In this document: positions 17,517 to 26,300 of the stretch, in pieces
How the letters are laid out: the number at the start of each line of letters is the position of its first letter
Numbering within the stretch: position 1 is the stretch's first letter
Assembly (NCBI GenBank): GCA_964546955.1
Contig: CAZJLP010000006.1
Coordinates: 61,673 to 125,672 of the forward strand
From: CAZJLP01 sp964546955
GTDB taxonomy: Bacteria; Verrucomicrobiota; Verrucomicrobiia; Opitutales; Opitutaceae
DNA: 64,000 bases
Direction: 5' to 3'
Made by a program: the position numbers and the translations under genes
Notes under the pieces: model-generated
Told to the model about the DNA's origin: nothing
Databases searched by the model: none
Seen by the model: the letters and a program-made list of their open reading frames with translations, nothing else

Positions 17517-17845
17517 CGAAGCCGAAATGGTCGCCGAGCCGTGGGTGGTCTCGATGGGGATTTAGGCTCAGGCGAAATCGAGCTGCGCCGCGCCATCTTC
17601 CGTAGTTCCTGTCCCACTGCCCCAACTTCGAAGGTCATGTCTGCCGAGCAATTGGCGCCTGGCGCATGTCGGCGCGGTAAAACCGAATGATTCGCGGCGT
17701 CTTCCGACACGACGGCTCACCGAGGACGGTCCGCCCTACCTCAATCCGGCTTCAGAGTCTCCTCACGTGAAAGAATGACCCGCCCTCTTCACTCCTCTCG
17801 AAGCCACCGTTCTTCTCCGCGCAATCCGATTTTCCCTGTCAGAAA

Positions 17846-17875
17846 CAAAAAAAAAGGCCGGCCCGAAGGCCGGCC
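17846..17875 (-). terminator. Strong Rho-independent terminator
   Basis: A perfect 8-bp stem GGCCGGCC (17856-17863 and 17868-17875) with a CGAA tetraloop, followed on the minus strand by nine Ts. It lies 22 bp after the stop of the 23-codon lysine-rich gene, so it ends that transcript. Confidence 0.9.
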
Positions 17876-17897
17876 AAGTACTAACGAAATAGCGACG

Positions 17898-17969
17898 TTA
17901 CTTCTTACCGCGCTTCTTCGCTTTTGCAGTCTTCTTGGTCGATTTCTTCGCTTTTTTTGCCTTTGCCAT
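17898..17969 (-). CDS. Tiny lysine-rich (histone-tail-like) peptide
   Basis: A 23-codon frame, MAKAKKAKKSTKKTAKAKKR followed by GKK and TAA. Half the residues are lysine and the rest mostly Ala/Ser/Thr, resembling the C-terminal tail of histone H1 and bacterial H1-like DNA-binding proteins. Evidence that it is real is the canonical terminator 22 bp after the stop and the reading-frame bias (AAG/AAA with GCG/GCA). No clear Shine-Dalgarno sequence is seen before the ATG at 17969. It probably binds nucleic acid; this is inferred from composition only. Confidence 0.6.
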   Translation of the reverse strand: MAKAKKAKKSTKKTAKAKKRGKK

Positions 17970-18294
17970 GTGTGTTTTGTGTTTTTGGGGGTTGAGGGTT
18001 CGAAGACCATCGTGGCGATTCTCCAAAGAAGCGCAAGGCATGTCCGCATCGAACGTCACTTTTTTTTTAGGCCCATTTTCGGCCCTTTTTTCGTATCTGC
18101 GGGATGGTTACACGCGGCGAAATGTCATCAAACTCATAGGTAAAATCGCTTCCACGGCATTCCGACATGCGATGAAGCGAGCGGAGCGGAGCGAAAATGG
18201 ACCCGCGTCTCCCGTTTTCCAGCACGCGAATTTTCTCGTTTTCACGCGCGTATTGGCGGCCTGCACGAAGATGAGGCAAACAGTGATCGTTCGC

Positions 18295-18444
18295 ATCGTT
18301 CTCGTTCTCTTTACTCCTACTCGTTCTCGTCCCCAGGGTCGTCGTTCGCGATCGAGACGTGGGCCTGTGCGGGCGAGAATCTGCGGGTCGCATTTCGACG
18401 ATGCGAGGGACGAGAACGAGTAGGAGTAAGAGAACGAGAACGAT
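18295..18444. repeat. GAGAAC/GAGTAG hexad inverted pair
   Basis: Arm one (18295-18333) is the reverse complement of arm two (18407-18444) over about 38 bp apart from one single-base indel. Each arm is a run of hexads: GAGAAC GAGTAG GAGTAA GAGAAC GAGAAC on the purine strand. The 73-bp centre is unique. A second copy with the same unit but a different centre lies at 29962-30080. Confidence 0.85.
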
Positions 18445-18491
18445 TGGGCGCTTCGCGCCACCTCCCTCTCTCCACCTTCGGCAAAAGCGCC

Positions 18492-19409
18492 CTACTCCTT
18501 CACCAAAGCCGACACCGCCTGCTTCTTGGGCGACGGCTCAGGCGATTCGTCGACCGCCTGGATCGCGATGCGCGGGCGCCACTTCAGCCAGTCTTTTTCG
18601 GCTTCCGGCGCCAGGCGGAAACGCGTCCCTTCCTGCGCCGGCGGACCATAGTCGTCTGGAGTCGCGAACGCGACCGCCCCGTTGAGCATCGAATCGATGG
18701 ACGAGCTCTGACTGCCGCCGCCGAAGAGACTGATCTTGATCGGCACTCCACCCGCGTTCCAAAACTGAGTATTGCTCCGGATCAGATCGACGTACGGCGT
18801 CTGCACCCGGATTCGCACGAGCACGGAACCCGCATCCTCCGACAAGCGGCTGGTCTCGACGGACCCCACCCGCACGTCCCTGTAATAGACCGCCGCGCCC
18901 GGGGACAGCGCCCCCAATCGGTCCGCTTGCAGCAGGAACGATCGGCCCTCCGCCACCGCCTTGACCGCCGGAGGCTTATCCAGACCTTTGAAATGCGTGG
19001 ACGGTTCTCCCGTGCCGGGGGTCACATTGAGCCTCACTCCGGTGAGCAGCGTTTCGAGTCCACGCACCCCCGAAAATCCGATTTCGGGGTGAACGACCCA
19101 AAACTGGGCCCCGTCCCTCAGCAACGCTTCCGCGCTGCGATGCAGCTGCAGACGCACCACGACGCCGCTCAAATCGCTCTTCAATTCGACCCGCTTTACC
19201 GAGCCGACTTGCACCCCTTTGTGCTCGAGCACGGTTTTTGCGGGTTCGATCCCCGATCCATCCGCGAACTCGACCGTGACCTCAGGGCCATGCTGACGCC
19301 ACTCCTTCAGCATCATCCAGGCGGCAACCGCCAGCGTGACGACTGGCACCACCCAGATCAGCGGGAGCGCCCTCGTCCGGGAAACCTTCGGCTGCGGTAC
19401 GGCCGTCAT
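18492..19409 (-). CDS. pqiB: PqiB-like MCE-domain protein
   Basis: 305 aa from the ATG at 19409, overlapping the upstream gene as ATGA. There is one N-terminal transmembrane helix (residues about 17-34, LPLIWVVPVVTLAVAAWMML) and then two MCE domains (about 41-135 and 155-250), each with the VxVGxV turn (GVQVGSVKRVEL; VRVGSVETSRL). MCE proteins form periplasmic rings or tubes that move lipids between inner and outer membranes. E. coli PqiB has three MCE domains in about 546 aa, so this is a short form. Together with the two PqiA halves it forms a complete operon. Confidence 0.85.
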   Translation of the reverse strand: MTAVPQPKVSRTRALPLIWVVPVVTLAVAAWMMLKEWRQHGPEVTVEFADGSGIEPAKTVLEHKGVQVGSVKRVELKSDLSGVVVRLQLHRSAEALLRDGAQFWVVHPEIGFSGVRGLETLLTGVRLNVTPGTGEPSTHFKGLDKPPAVKAVAEGRSFLLQADRLGALSPGAAVYYRDVRVGSVETSRLSEDAGSVLVRIRVQTPYVDLIRSNTQFWNAGGVPIKISLFGGGSQSSSIDSMLNGAVAFATPDDYGPPAQEGTRFRLAPEAEKDWLKWRPRIAIQAVDESPEPSPKKQAVSALVKE

Positions 19410-19945
19410 GCCGCGCTCCGTTCTACCCCACCGCGCCGGCGCATCCACAAGAGATGAGGGTCGAACGCCTGCATCGACAGCATGGTGAGCACCACCGCGA
19501 CCGCGAAAGCGCCGATTCCCGGCCTAGGTTCCACCGTGCCGAAAGCTCCGAATTGCACGAGCCCGGAGAAAAGCGCCACCAGGAAGACATCCAGCATCGA
19601 CCAACGTCCAATTAGGTTCAACGTGTTATACAACTTAGTCAGCAGACGCGCGTGCGGACCAGCGCCGCGTTGCGCCGCGGTCAGGAGGATCGCGATTCCA
19701 AACAGCTTCGCGAAGGGGACAGCGATACTCGCTGTGAAGACGATTGCTGCCAGCCCCCACATCCCTCGCTCGTACAACGACACGATCCCTGCGAAAATAG
19801 TGGTGTCCCCGGCCGCGCGGCCGGGCACATACATGCTCATCACGGGAAGAAGATTCGCCGGCACCAACATGGCCGCCGCCGCCGCGGCGAGCGCCGCGGT
19901 CCACGCGAGCGGAGCCCGCGAAACGATAGCGGCGAGCGGCATCAT
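19406..19945 (-). CDS. pqiA: PqiA-like integral membrane protein, C-terminal half
   Basis: 179 aa, nearly all membrane helices (MLVPANLLPVMSMYVPGRAA, then MWGLAAIVFTASIAVPFAKL, LIGRWSMLDVFLVALFSGLV, AFAVAVVLTMLSMQAFDPHL). The RWSMLDVF motif is typical of the PqiA domain. It lacks the zinc-ribbon cysteines of its upstream partner. ATGA overlaps on both sides mark tight translational coupling. E. coli PqiA is one polypeptide with two such domains; here the domains are separate genes. Confidence 0.85.
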   Translation of the reverse strand: MMPLAAIVSRAPLAWTAALAAAAAAMLVPANLLPVMSMYVPGRAAGDTTIFAGIVSLYERGMWGLAAIVFTASIAVPFAKLFGIAILLTAAQRGAGPHARLLTKLYNTLNLIGRWSMLDVFLVALFSGLVQFGAFGTVEPRPGIGAFAVAVVLTMLSMQAFDPHLLWMRRRGGVERSAA

Positions 19946-20598
19946 GCCGTTGCCTCCCTCCTGCTTGGCAAATCCGCCTCACCCATCCTGGTTCCCACAT
20001 ACTCCTCCGCGTGATCGAAACTTCTCCAGGCGAGCAGCATCAGGATCGACATCGCGGTGTAGCACCACAGTCCCGGTCCCACCGTGACTTCGATCGAATT
20101 ACCCATTTTGAAAAAGGCGACCAACACCGCGAGGACGTAGACTTCCGGCATCGCCCAATGCTGAAGGGTGGCCGTCGCGGTTTTTAAGGCCTCGCGACTC
20201 CGCGGCCACAGATCGCTACGCGCGGCCAGCACCGTGGCGACGAGCGTGCCCAGCAATATCAAGGGCAGCACGATTCCCGTCAGCAGCACCGAAGCAGCCA
20301 GAATATGAAGCCCGTCACCCCACAACGCCGTAAATCCGGTCAAAACGAACGTGGTGCGCTCATTCCCCCATTTCGCTACTGTCAACAAGGGCAGCGAGGC
20401 CGCGGGCACGGCCAGAATTGCCCCCGAAATGGCAAACGCCAGCGGGGCCGCGGGACCAAACCGGTTCCGCTTCACCAGCAACGTCCCGCAGCGGGAGCAA
20501 AGCGCGCGCTGTCCGCGTTTCAACGGCACGAGTTGGTGATCCTGTCCGCAGACGTGACAGTTCAACCGGGGCACACTGCTGATTTCGCCGGATTCCAT
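19942..20598 (-). CDS. pqiA: PqiA-like integral membrane protein, N-terminal half with zinc ribbon
   Basis: 218 aa. The N-terminus has paired cysteines CHVCGQDHQLVPLKRGQRAL and CSRCG (residues about 14-39), the rubredoxin-like zinc ribbon of PqiA. Four hydrophobic helices follow, including LPLLTVAKWG and the motif HWAMPEVYVLAVLVAFFKMG, equivalent to RWSMLDVF in the partner. First gene of the three-gene pqi operon. The upstream divergent spacer ends in a TAGCGAG heptad array. Confidence 0.88.
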   Translation of the reverse strand: MESGEISSVPRLNCHVCGQDHQLVPLKRGQRALCSRCGTLLVKRNRFGPAAPLAFAISGAILAVPAASLPLLTVAKWGNERTTFVLTGFTALWGDGLHILAASVLLTGIVLPLILLGTLVATVLAARSDLWPRSREALKTATATLQHWAMPEVYVLAVLVAFFKMGNSIEVTVGPGLWCYTAMSILMLLAWRSFDHAEEYVGTRMGEADLPSRREATA

Positions 20599-20752
20599 AG
20601 GGGGACGTAAGCGAGCCGACCCCCGTCCGCCCGGCCGGTTCCGGCCAAGCGCCGACGGGTCGTATACTTCGGGAAATCATCGCAGGAGACCGGCGTTCCT
20701 AAAATCGGGCAGAGCCCTGATACCAAGGGCTGAGGCGGCTTCGCCGCCGCCG

Positions 20753-20799
20753 CGCTTGCCATGCTCGCTACTCGCTACTCACTACTCGCTACTGACTAC
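20753..20799. repeat. TAGCGAG heptad array
   Basis: GCTTGCCATGCTCGCTACTC continues as GCTACTCACTACTCGCTACT, that is reversed TAGCGAG units closed by the non-iterated cap CATGGCAAGC. The same cap plus array is at 23252-23292. It directly abuts the start of the ABC-2 permease gene and explains the spurious upstream ATG at 20761. Confidence 0.7.
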
Positions 20800-20802
20800 G
20801 AG

Positions 20803-21612
20803 ATGATCGCCTCCCTCGCGAAATACCGCCACGCCTTCCTTGTTGGGCTGCAAAGCAACATTGTCTACCGGTGGAACTTCGCCATTCGCGCCGGTTTTTC
20901 GCTGTTTCATCTGATCGTGGTGTTCCTGCTCTGGAGCGCCGCTTTCAAGGGAAACACCGAGATTGGCGGTTTCAGCCTCGAGCAGACGATGACCTACTTC
21001 ATCACGCTGCTCGTCCTTCAGTTCTTCATCAGCGCTTTCAGCGAGGACTACCAGATTTCCGAGGAAATCCGCAACGGACTGATCAATCAGTTCCTGCTGA
21101 AGCCGATCAACTATTACTTGTACCGTCTCAGCATCTTCGGCGCGGCCCGGGTCGTCTCGGGGTTCCTGGCTCTGCTTCCCGTGATGATCGCGCTTCCGCT
21201 CCTTAAGGACTATCTCGACTTTCCAGAGGAGACCTGGCGCTTTGTGCTCGCCGTTCCGGCCATGGCGATGTCCGCCATCATCCAGTTCAGCATCGCCTAC
21301 TGTTTCGGCCTACTGACCTTCTGGTTTCTCGAGATTCAATCCTTCGTCATCCTCTCGATGGCGATCGAAGCCCTGCTGGGCGGCCAGATCTTTCCGCTCG
21401 ATCTGGCCAGTCCGACGTTCTACGCGGCGTCCCAGGTGCTTCCCTTCGCTTACCAAATGTACTTCCCGGCTGGCATTCTCACGGGCCGCATCCCCTATGA
21501 CCAGGCCGTGGCGTGCTTCGGGGTGCAATTTTGCTGGATGGTCCTGATTGTCATGCTGGGACGGTTTCTCTGGGAACGTGGACTGCGCCGTCACACCGCG
21601 GTCGGAGGCTAA
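20803..21612 (+). CDS. ABC-2 family permease (DUF990-like), subunit 1
   Basis: 269 aa from the ATG at 20803; the in-frame ATG at 20761 lies inside a heptad repeat and is rejected. Six hydrophobic segments are visible, beginning AGFSLFHLIVVFLLWSAAFK. A conserved cytoplasmic stretch SEEIRNGLINQFLLKPINYY is typical of the DUF990/ABC2_membrane_6 group. The following gene encodes the matching second subunit three bases after this stop. No ATPase gene is adjacent, so the partner ATPase must be encoded elsewhere. Confidence 0.85.
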   Translation: MIASLAKYRHAFLVGLQSNIVYRWNFAIRAGFSLFHLIVVFLLWSAAFKGNTEIGGFSLEQTMTYFITLLVLQFFISAFSEDYQISEEIRNGLINQFLLKPINYYLYRLSIFGAARVVSGFLALLPVMIALPLLKDYLDFPEETWRFVLAVPAMAMSAIIQFSIAYCFGLLTFWFLEIQSFVILSMAIEALLGGQIFPLDLASPTFYAASQVLPFAYQMYFPAGILTGRIPYDQAVACFGVQFCWMVLIVMLGRFLWERGLRRHTAVGG

Positions 21613-21615
21613 GCC

Positions 21616-22413
21616 ATGAAACTCGTTCAATACTTCCGCCTCTGGCTGGCTTGCGCGCGCTATTCGGTGATCCGGGCGATGATGTTCCGCTTCGACTTCC
21701 TCATGTGGGCCATGGTCGAACTCTTTTGGATGGGGGTTAATATCGCCTTGGTCTCGGTGATCTACCGGCACACCGACGACGTCGGCGGCTGGGGTAAATA
21801 CGAACTGCTGATCCTAATCGGGACCTCGATGATTATCCAGCGGCTGCTCATGGGCTTCTTCTGGTCCAATTTATTCGAGATGGGTCGCAACGTGCGGAGC
21901 GGCAACTTTGACTTTTTCCTGGCTCAACCGGGCAACGTGCTGTTCATGGTTTCCACGCGCAAAATCGACCTCGACAGCATGGCCAACGTTTTCGTCGCCG
22001 CAGCCGTCGTGATCTACGCCGCGCATCAGGCACACGTCGTGCCGCCTGTCTCCGGCATCGTCGTCTACCTTCTACTGCTTCTCTGCGGGCTGGTCATTCA
22101 CTACAGCCTTATCCTCCTCGTCGTCTCCCTCACCTTTTGGATCGTAAAAACAGACGGCATCGAGGGCAGCTATTTCACCCTCACGGAATTTTCCCGCCTC
22201 CCCCGGCAAATCTTCACCGGCATCGTCAACGTGGTCTTCGTCTATGCTCTCCCCGTAGTCATCGTGAGCAATGTTCCGGCTTCCTGGCTACTGAGGAAAG
22301 AGTTTGCACCCATTCACATTGCGTGGGTCTTCGCCGCCGCCGCAGTCTGGCTGACGATCGCGATCGCCGTCTTTCACCGCGGCCTCCGTCGCTACTCAAG
22401 CGCAAGCTCCTAG
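21616..22413 (+). CDS. ABC-2 family permease (DUF990-like), subunit 2
   Basis: 265 aa, six predicted membrane helices. The family motif VRSGNFDFFLAQPGNVLFMV parallels NGLINQFLLKPINYY of subunit 1. Starting three bases after subunit 1, it is certainly co-translated. The pair resembles the permease couples of antibiotic or viologen exporters, but no substrate can be inferred. The downstream rnc gene begins 19 bp later and may be in the same transcript. Confidence 0.87.
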   Translation: MKLVQYFRLWLACARYSVIRAMMFRFDFLMWAMVELFWMGVNIALVSVIYRHTDDVGGWGKYELLILIGTSMIIQRLLMGFFWSNLFEMGRNVRSGNFDFFLAQPGNVLFMVSTRKIDLDSMANVFVAAAVVIYAAHQAHVVPPVSGIVVYLLLLLCGLVIHYSLILLVVSLTFWIVKTDGIEGSYFTLTEFSRLPRQIFTGIVNVVFVYALPVVIVSNVPASWLLRKEFAPIHIAWVFAAAAVWLTIAIAVFHRGLRRYSSASS

Positions 22414-22432
22414 TGCCCCTTTCCTCCTCGCA

Positions 22433-23146
22433 TTGACTGCCGTGTCCAACACTCCCCTCTCCCTCCTGCAGCAGCGCATCGGCTACCAGTTCCGCGACTC
22501 GAAACTCCTGGAACTGGCGATCACCCACCCTTCGTATCTCCAGGAGAACACCACACTCAACGAGAGTAATCAGCGGTTGGAGTTTCTCGGCGATGCCGTC
22601 CTCCAACTCGCCCTCACGGAGACACTCTATCTGCTCTATCCCGAACACCGGGAAGGCGCGTTGAGCAAGAGTCGCTCGGCCCTGACGAAGGGAATGATGC
22701 TGAGCGAACTTGCCCGCGCGATCGGGCTGGATTCCTGTCTCCGGCTGAGCGCAAGCGAGGAACAAACCGGGGGCAGAACCCGCGCCGGAGCCCTGGAAGA
22801 CGCCCTCGAAGCGCTGATGGGAGCAGTTTACCTCGACAGCGATTGGGCCACGGCCCGAGGAGTGATCCTGGATCTCTACGGTCCCATCCAGGATCGGCTC
22901 GTCGCCGTACAACCCGCCGAGAATCCCAAGGGACAACTTCAGGAGCTCGTGCAACCGAAACACGGCAACTCCGCCATCCGGTACGTGGTCACCCATGTGT
23001 CGGGCGAAGACCATCAGCGGGAGTACGAAGCCGAAGTCCTTTTCAACGAAAAATCCGTCGGCGCGGGCCGCGGCAGCTCGAAAAAACTCGCCGAAGAAGC
23101 CGCCGCGCGCGCCGCACTGGAAACGCTGAAGGCGGAGGGAGTTTGA
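22433..23146 (+). CDS. rnc: Ribonuclease III
   Basis: 237 aa from a TTG at 22433; a GTG at 22442 is an equally good start. The RNase III signature NQRLEFLGDAVLQLALTETL lies at residues 43-62, with the catalytic Glu/Asp set completed by EDALEALMGAVYLDSDW near 118-134. The C-terminal double-stranded RNA-binding domain follows from about residue 160 and ends GSSKKLAEEAAARAALETL. It processes rRNA precursors and other structured RNAs in the cytoplasm. Full length. A heptad inverted pair separates it from mfd. Confidence 0.96.
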   Translation: MTAVSNTPLSLLQQRIGYQFRDSKLLELAITHPSYLQENTTLNESNQRLEFLGDAVLQLALTETLYLLYPEHREGALSKSRSALTKGMMLSELARAIGLDSCLRLSASEEQTGGRTRAGALEDALEALMGAVYLDSDWATARGVILDLYGPIQDRLVAVQPAENPKGQLQELVQPKHGNSAIRYVVTHVSGEDHQREYEAEVLFNEKSVGAGRGSSKKLAEEAAARAALETLKAEGV

Positions 23147-23149
23147 AGA

Positions 23150-23292
23150 GAGTAGCGAATAGGGGTAGCGAGTAGCGAGCATATCGAAGCGCCCTGACGA
23201 GGATGCATCTAGCAGGTGCTTGCCTCCCTCGAACCGACCGTGAAGCGGCCACGCTTGCCATGCTCGCTACTCGCTACTCACTACTCGCTACT
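23150..23292. repeat. TAGCGAG heptad inverted pair
   Basis: Arm one AGTAGCGAATAGGGGTAGCG and AGTAGCGAGCAT (23151-23182) begins four bases after the rnc stop. The inverted arm, with the cap GCTTGCCATG and TAGCGAG units, spans 23253-23292 and ends 15 bp before the mfd start. The centre (about 70 bp) is unique. Same unit as 11440 and 20753. Confidence 0.8.
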
Positions 23293-23307
23293 AGCTCCTA
23301 GGTTCCC

Positions 23308-26300
23308 ATGCCCGTCTCTTCCTCCCCCCGCACCAAACTGGTCGGCGTCTGCCCCCCGGCGCGCGGAGCTGTGCTTGAACAACGGATGAGGGAACAGCCC
23401 GCTCCGGTCTGGCTGGTGGTCGCGGACGAGCTCAAGGCGGCCGAACAATTGGCTGAAGACCTCGCTCTTTTTCATGAGGCATCCGGAAAACCCCCGGTTC
23501 TGGAGATTTTGGTCTTTCCCGAGTCGATGCCGGACAGCCGCGACATGCGCGAAGCCTTCGCGGCTTCGACCGACCGGCTGACCGTCCTTTCGCGACTCCG
23601 CGCGGCGCGGTCGCAGACCACCGCCGAACCGTGCTTGGTCGTAGCTGCCACCCCGGCCGCCCTGCTCCAGCCGGTGCCTTCCCTCCAGGAATTCGCCACG
23701 CGCGAGTTCACGCTCACGCGGGGGCAGCGACAATCGTTTCAGGGCCTCCTGGAGACGTTGCGCGAATTGGACTATGATTCCGAAGCGGTCTGCGAAGCCC
23801 CGGGACACTATGCCATCCGCGGGGGCATCATCGACGTTTATCCCGTCACCGCCACTCAGCCCTACCGGTTGGATTTTTTTGGCGACGAAATTGAAGACAT
23901 CCGCGCGTTCGATCCCGTGACCCAACGCGGCGGCGAGCAAGTTGCCTCGATCAGTCTTTCCGCCACGCCCCGCCTCCAGCTCGATCCTTCCCGCACGGGC
24001 TTAGCCGACTACCTCAACCCCCTGACCCAGCTCGTCCTGATCGAACCCGCGGCGCTCGACGAGGAGTTCAGCGCGCTCGCGCGCGAAGGCACGGACAGCC
24101 TCCGGCCCATCCTCGACAAATGTGCCGCCGCGTTCGGGCTCAGCGATCTCGACGAAGCTTCGGCGCTTTTCGACGACGCCCACTCCCCGCCGGAAGTCAC
24201 CTGGGACACCGAAAGCCTCGCCCACCACCGCAGCTACGCCTCCGATGCGCTCGTCGCCCAGGAACGACTGCAGATGGAGGACGATGCGCGCCACCGTTTC
24301 CTCCTGCAGGTTCAGCAATGGTCCAAAAATGGGCACGGCGTCGTCATCGTGGCGTCAAAGGAAGGCGAAGAACAGCGCATCCGGGAGATTATCGAGACCG
24401 ACAGCGCGCTGAAACAGCTCAAGCCGGCGTTCCTGCGCGGCTCGTTGAACGAAGGCTTCCGCGTCTCCTTCCGCTCCCGTCCACCGGCCGGCTCCCCCGA
24501 CTCTCACCCCGGAGACGGCGGGTCGGCTGAATCCGCCCAGACCCCTCGCTTTTCGTGGTCTTCGCTCAAGCCCGCCGCGACGGGGGTGGTCGTCGTCACG
24601 GAAACCGAGATCTTCGGTCGCCAGCGTCAGCGCCGCGCTCTGGGCAGCAAGCGCGCCATCGCCCAGCGCAGCCAGATCGACCAGTTGCTCGACTTCTCGG
24701 AACTGGTCGAGGGCGACTTCGTCGTCCACCTCCAGCATGGAATCGCACTCTACCGCGGGCTGACCAAAGTCGAATTCGCGGGAGGCGCGCGCGAAGTGAT
24801 CTCACTCGAGTTCGACGACCACGTCACGCTTCACGTTCCCCTGCAGGAGTCCCATTTGATCAGCCGCTACGTGGGCCTGAGCAAAACGAAGCCTCAACTG
24901 GGGCGCATCGGCTCCGGCCGCTGGGAGAAAGCGCGTCAATCCGCTGAACGCGCCACGCTCGACCTGGCCGCCGAACTCCTCCGCATTCAGGCCGCCCGCG
25001 AAGCGCAGGCAGGGCAAAATTTCCCGCCCGACAACACGTGGCAGAAGGAATTCGAGGCTTCCTTTCCTTTTACCGAGACCCCGGACCAACTGCGCGCGAT
25101 CACCGAAACAAAGAGCGACATGGAACGCGCCCGTCCCATGGACCGACTCATCTGCGGCGACGTCGGTTTCGGCAAAACCGAGGTGGCCATTCGCGCCGCC
25201 TTTAAATCCGTGCAAGGCGGCCGCCAAGTGGCCGTCCTTGTTCCCACCACCGTCCTTGCCCAACAACATCTCAATACCTTCCGCGAACGGATGGCCGGCT
25301 ACCCGATCGCGGTCGAGATGGTCAGCCGTTTTCGCACCCGAGCCGAACAGGCCAAAATCCTCGCGGCCACCAGCGCCGGCCAAGTCGATATCCTTATTGG
25401 CACCCATCGGCTCCTTCAGGCGGACGTCAAGTTCAAGGAGCTCGGCTTGGTCGTGATCGACGAAGAACAGCGCTTCGGGGTGAAACACAAAGAAGTCTTC
25501 AAACGGATGCGCGCCACGGTCGATGTGCTCTCCATGAGCGCGACTCCCATTCCGCGGACCCTCTACATGGCGCTGACGGGGGCGCGCGACATGAGCGTGA
25601 TCGAAACCGCTCCGCGCAATCGCCATCCCATCCAAACCATCGTCAAAACCTACGACGAAAAGGTCGTGGTTGATGCCATTCGCCACGAGATCCGCCGCGG
25701 GGGCCAGGTATTCTATCTTCACAACCGCGTGCAGACGATCGACGTCGTGGCCGCACAGCTCCGAAAGCTCTTGCCGGACCTCGCGATCGGCGTCGGCCAC
25801 GGGCAGATGGAAGAGAAGCAGCTGGAGCAGGTGATGACCGAGTTTGTCGCGGGCAAACATCAGGTCCTCGTCTGCACCACCATCATTGAAAGCGGACTCG
25901 ATATTCCGAACTGCAATACCATCATCATCGAGGGCGCGGATCGTTTCGGGCTCTCGCAGCTCTACCAGCTGCGAGGGCGGGTGGGACGCTTCAAACACCA
26001 GGCCTACGCTTACCTCCTCCTTCACCGCCACACCCGCATGCTCGAGATCGCGCGCCAGCGGCTGAATGCCATGCGCACGCACAACCAGCTGGGAGCCGGC
26101 TTCCGCATCGCCATGCGCGATCTGGAACTTCGCGGCGCCGGCAATCTTCTCGGCGCCGAACAGAGCGGCCACATTGTCGGCGTCGGCTTCGAGCTGTATT
26201 GCCAGCTGCTGCGTCAGTCCGTCGCACGACTCAAAGGCGAAAAAACCGCGGCGGCTATCCGCGCGTCGGTGAAGCTCGATTTTGTCTTTGTCGGTGAAGG

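Noticed and set aside
20761..20802. An upstream in-frame ATG for the first ABC-2 permease
   Set aside because: The extra 14 residues are encoded by the TAGCGAG repeat array; homology starts at 20803.
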